DNA from: Atrichornis clamosus | Taxonomy: Eukaryota > Chordata > Aves > Passeriformes > Menuridae | DNA length: 64,000 nt | Reading direction: 5' to 3' | Assembly (NCBI GenBank): GCA_013400975.1 | Contig: WBMZ01005506.1 | Coordinates: 1-64,000 of the forward strand | In this document: one piece after another, positions 60,742 to 64,000 of the stretch | Numbering within the stretch: the stretch's first letter is position 1 | How the letters are laid out: every line of letters starts with the position of its first letter | Program-made: the position numbers and the translations under genes | The notes under the pieces: model-generated | The model's input: only the letters and a program-made list of their open reading frames with translations | The model's database searches: none | Told to the model about the DNA's origin: nothing

Positions 60742-62828
60742 GTATGTGTGACCTCAGACATCTGGGCTAGCTGTCAGCCAGAACCATTAGAGTTTGCAGC
60801 ACCATACTGAGGCACTTTCACTTCAGATGGAGAGCAAAATATTCTCAGATATTGGCTCGCTGCCAAAACCAGTACTTCCCTTGGATCACACCTCTTGCGA
60901 AGCTCTGTATGAACTGAAGAGAGAGATGGGTTATTGGCATGTTTTGCACAGGCAGTCTGTTGGCTTTATTGTAACTGACGACAGCTCCAGCCTGGAGGAG
61001 GCATGACTGCATGTTGCTTTGTGCATATATATACTATTTTGCCTGCTGTTTCAATTTGATTTTGTATTTTCTCATTGAAGAGGATAAGACAAATAAAAAC
61101 CATCTGACTTCTATAACAAAAAATATATGCCAGTTGCAGGTACTCCTGCAAAAAAAATAGAAGTGTGCACATATAGCAAAAAAGAAATGCATTTTTCATA
61201 TATATAGTAGCAAATCAAATTACTGTTTGAAGGTAAAATCTATTTAATCACTCTTCCATCCACAGTTGCTGTAAAATTAAGCCACAAATTGGTGCTAACA
61301 CTGAACAATATCACTAACACTATTCTAAAAATTGTTCTCATTAGAAATTTGCATCCAGATCCTGCAGGCCTTTGAAGGAATTGCTGCAGAATCAAGACAG
61401 GGCTATCATTTGTCAAATAATTCTCTGTGATAAAATCCTCAGATACCTGCTGACTTTAATCAAGCACAGGGGAATATCCCAAGTTGGGTGGCTTGCTAGT
61501 AAACCCTCTAATGGTGCTGCCCAGCAGCCGTGAAGGATCCCAATGAGAAGGGATGTGAAAGTTAAGTAAGGTGTCAAGCAGAAACCTCACGTGTGGATGG
61601 AGCAGCCCAGGAAACTTGCCGTGTCTGGCTCATCACTGTTGCAGCAGGGAGACAGTGGGCTTTTCCTGTGGTGGGGCTCAGCTGTGGAAGGCTGAGACCA
61701 GTACCCACCTTGCTACATTCCTGATGGGAATCTGAGACACTGCGACTGCTGTGGCGCTAATCACAAGTCACTCCTGTTCTTAAATGCTGCTGTAAGTTTT
61801 AAATCGGTTTCATGCACTCTGCCGAAATTTTTAAGGGTTTTAAACCTTTAGGATGATCAAAAGTCACTTTCCTGAGCAGTTAAGAGTAGTCCTGTAACTC
61901 AACAGAGACAAATTGTCATTGCTAGTAACATACCAGAAGCTTCACTCTAACTCCATGAGACCTCTGGACTTGTCAGGCTTTGACTGTCTTTGTCCTGAGC
62001 TGCCTACAGCTTATCTTTATCTTGCTTTGGCTGTTACCAGCAGTTTTCTAATGACCATGTGACCATTGCCTAATTTGCTTACCTCTGCTTAGCTTTGTAT
62101 AATCATCTGGTACAGCCATAGTTTTCACACAGACAGTATTTAACAAGCTATTATATTATGTAGAACAAAATATTTCTGACCCTAGCAAAATGATGTACTG
62201 TATGGAACTGCGGCAGAAGCCTTTGCCAAGAGGGGCAGAGAGTGCTGTGTGGAGGAATGTGGGCATGAAAGTAACCTGCTGTGAACAGATCATCAGTGGT
62301 TAACCACTGGTAGTTAAAGAAATGCAGTCCTGAGAACAGGCTGAACTGGTTTTAGGGTTAACAAAGAAAACAAGGGAGAAGTATCCAGCACATGTAAAAT
62401 CTCATGTATATGAAATCTCCCATTTCCAATGGAAAAAAAGAAATCTAGCACATTGTGATGGAAGACATATAACAATAGCCCCATGTGCTGAGCAAGAAGA
62501 AACATAGCTCCACCACCAGCATCGTACTCTGCTTGGCTTAGGGCCCGGGATGCCGATGACCTGTGACATTGAAGCACAGAATATTTGTGTGCAAGAGCAC
62601 AAAGTGGAAGGAGGAGCACAGCAGTGGAAAAGGGAGCAGTCATTAGGAAAGGAGTAAAGCCTTTGTCCTACAACAAGACTTTCAGGAGGTAGCTCTTGTG
62701 TCCTGTAAGGCTGAGAGTGACATTGCTCAGTGCAGAATGATTTCGTAATGGACAGCATGGAAAATTAAATTAAGAAAAAGAAGAATATGGAGCATGAATG
62801 CAGTAAAATGATGTTTACTTCCTATTAG

Positions 62829-62970
62829 GGACTACACAGTGATTCAGGCAGACAAATTCATCAGGACCTACAGAAGCAACCAAGACAGCCAAGAGCCCTT
62901 AATCAACAGCATAACTAGCTCTAGGATTGCTCTAAGAGATGATATTAGAAAGGGATCTTTCCCACCTCAG
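62829..62970 (+). CDS. Possible internal coding exon of an unidentified gene
   Basis: Acceptor TTTACTTCCTATTAG and a consensus donor CAG|GTGAGT bracket 142 bases. Only one of the three frames is open: it reads DYTVIQADKFIRTYRSNQ and ends ALRDDIRKGSFPPQ. It is hydrophilic, rich in Arg, Ser and Asp/Gln, with no recognisable motif. Incoming phase (one base) fits the candidate exon 60543-60741 and outgoing phase is 0. Both splice sites and the codon content make this the most exon-like segment of the window, but I cannot assign it to a gene. It could be an exon of a gene that extends beyond the right edge. Confidence 0.33.
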
Positions 62971-63622
62971 GTGAGTGCTGTGACTCCAGACAATTTGCTA
63001 TTCTTGAATAACTCTATTTTACTTTTCCATAATTCTTTTTTTTTTTTTTTGCATTTGTTTATGGCTCTTATTGGCTCAGTTTCATTCAGCATCAGAAAAA
63101 AAATCAGATTTCAAGACTTCAAAAGGTTTTGTTTTCCATTCTTGCTGCATTCCAGTGCCAACTTCAATTTTCTGCCACAGTTTGACTAACTCACAGTGAG
63201 GAACAGAAGTAGAAATGTGACATTATGATGGGAGGAGTAAGATATGATGGAAAGTTTAAATTTCTGAGTCCAGAGGATCCGTGTCAGAAGTACATTGACT
63301 CTGTGGCCACTATTGGCAGCTCTTCTTCCCTACACGGTTTGCTCTGGAGTAGGGAACCCTCCCTCCAGAACCAGAAGCACAGGTAGCTGCCACTTGGGCT
63401 GATGCCATGGCATAATTAGTTGAAAAAGTTATTGTTTAGGTGGAGTGTTGCTCTAACAGCCACCTAGAACTAGACAGAGATGGTACCAAAGGTTCCTTGC
63501 TATTGACATACACACACTAGCATAATTTGGCTGTTGTCAGAAGGCATAATGTCAATGACGATGTCAAATCTTTTTTGTCATGTTCTATAGTAAAGGCTTC
63601 GTGACTGTTTCTTTGCTGGCAG
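62971..63622. other. Gene-free interval between two candidate exons
   Basis: Contains a poly-T/C pyrimidine stretch near 63030-63055 and no recognisable repeat or further exon. If both flanking candidates are real, this would be an intron of about 650 bp, starting GTGAGT and ending TTTGCTGGCAG. Confidence 0.4.
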
Positions 63623-63798
63623 TATCACTTAGTAGGGAGAAGAATACATGGGAGAGTGACAACAGCAGTAATCTCTGGCAAGAATTAAGTTGCTTTAAAA
63701 ATGCTCTTCAGGCAATGTACATTCAGAGGGATTCTTCTATAATGCAAACAATTTGCTTGCAAGCACACAGTGATGATGACTCTTACTGTGAAGAATAG
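63623..63798 (+). CDS. Possible 3' terminal coding exon of an unidentified gene
   Basis: After the acceptor GTTTCTTTGCTGGCAG a frame remains open to TAG at 63796-63798, reading SLSREKNTWESDNSSNLW, then ALQAMYIQRDSSIMQ, and ending HSDDDSYCEE, an acidic C-terminus of a common natural type. This frame needs an incoming phase of one base. The 62829 candidate ends on a codon boundary, so the two cannot be joined directly: read in phase 0, the 63623 segment would stop after 21 codons. Either another exon lies between, one of the two is false, or the acceptor is elsewhere. No polyadenylation signal is seen before the window ends. Unrecognised family. Confidence 0.2.
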
Positions 63799-64000
63799 CT
63801 TTGCTGCATGCCCTTCCTTGGCACTGTGAGAAGGATGTATGAAGTCATGGATAATTACCACTCACGCCCCTGGGTGTCCACTACCAGCAATTCCAGTCGC
63901 ACCCATGTGCACTGTGCAGAGTCTGTAATGTAACATGTAGTAGAAAAAACTCTCATTGTCTTTTCACAAGTCTTTTACTTTGTGTGGCAGCAGATGTCCA

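Noticed and set aside
1..64000. tRNA, rRNA, CRISPR array, operons or bacterial-type mobile elements
   Set aside because: None seen; the sequence is of vertebrate nuclear type, where prokaryotic features do not apply.

Overview
The window looks like non-coding vertebrate nuclear DNA, most likely from a bird and probably a songbird. It is A+T-rich, has no bacterial gene organisation, and no open frame is longer than about 157 codons. The only densely recognisable sequence is interspersed repeat. There are at least eight CR1 LINE fragments, the dominant retroposon of birds and other reptiles, and three long terminal repeats (LTRs) of avian-type endogenous retroviruses. There are no Alu/B1/L1-type mammalian repeats. 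The species call rests on remembered repeat families and is inference.

Layout. 1-4480: no recognisable gene, one (TA)n tract. 4480-5330: an old, degraded CR1 on the + strand. 7990-8229: a very T-rich block with a 74-base T run. 8844 to about 9594: an LTR on the - strand. 10083-10437: CR1 on -. 15915-16180: CR1 3' end on +. 16.2-29.1 kb: unique sequence with a possible - strand terminal exon (22344-22523) and possible conserved non-coding stretches. 29103-29833: internally deleted LTR on -. 29.8-40.3 kb: unique, with a tandem duplication carrying the window's only N (34749) and a diverged direct repeat pair near 39 kb. 40.27-40.95 kb: CR1 on +. 46.6-51.2 kb: a cluster of four CR1 pieces in both orientations. 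53.2-54.14 kb: LTR on +, followed by an exact 68-bp tandem duplication. 54.7-64 kb: unique, with two or three possible + strand exons at 60.5-63.8 kb.

No protein-coding gene can be named. The best exon candidates are at 60543-60741 and 62829-62970 (+), which have good splice sites and join in phase, and at 22344-22523 (-), which has a strong acceptor and an open frame to a stop. All could be chance. The window reads as introns or intergenic sequence, with gene exons at most near the right end. I found no convincing undescribed biological system. The most useful leads are the exon candidates and the repeat and assembly anomalies.
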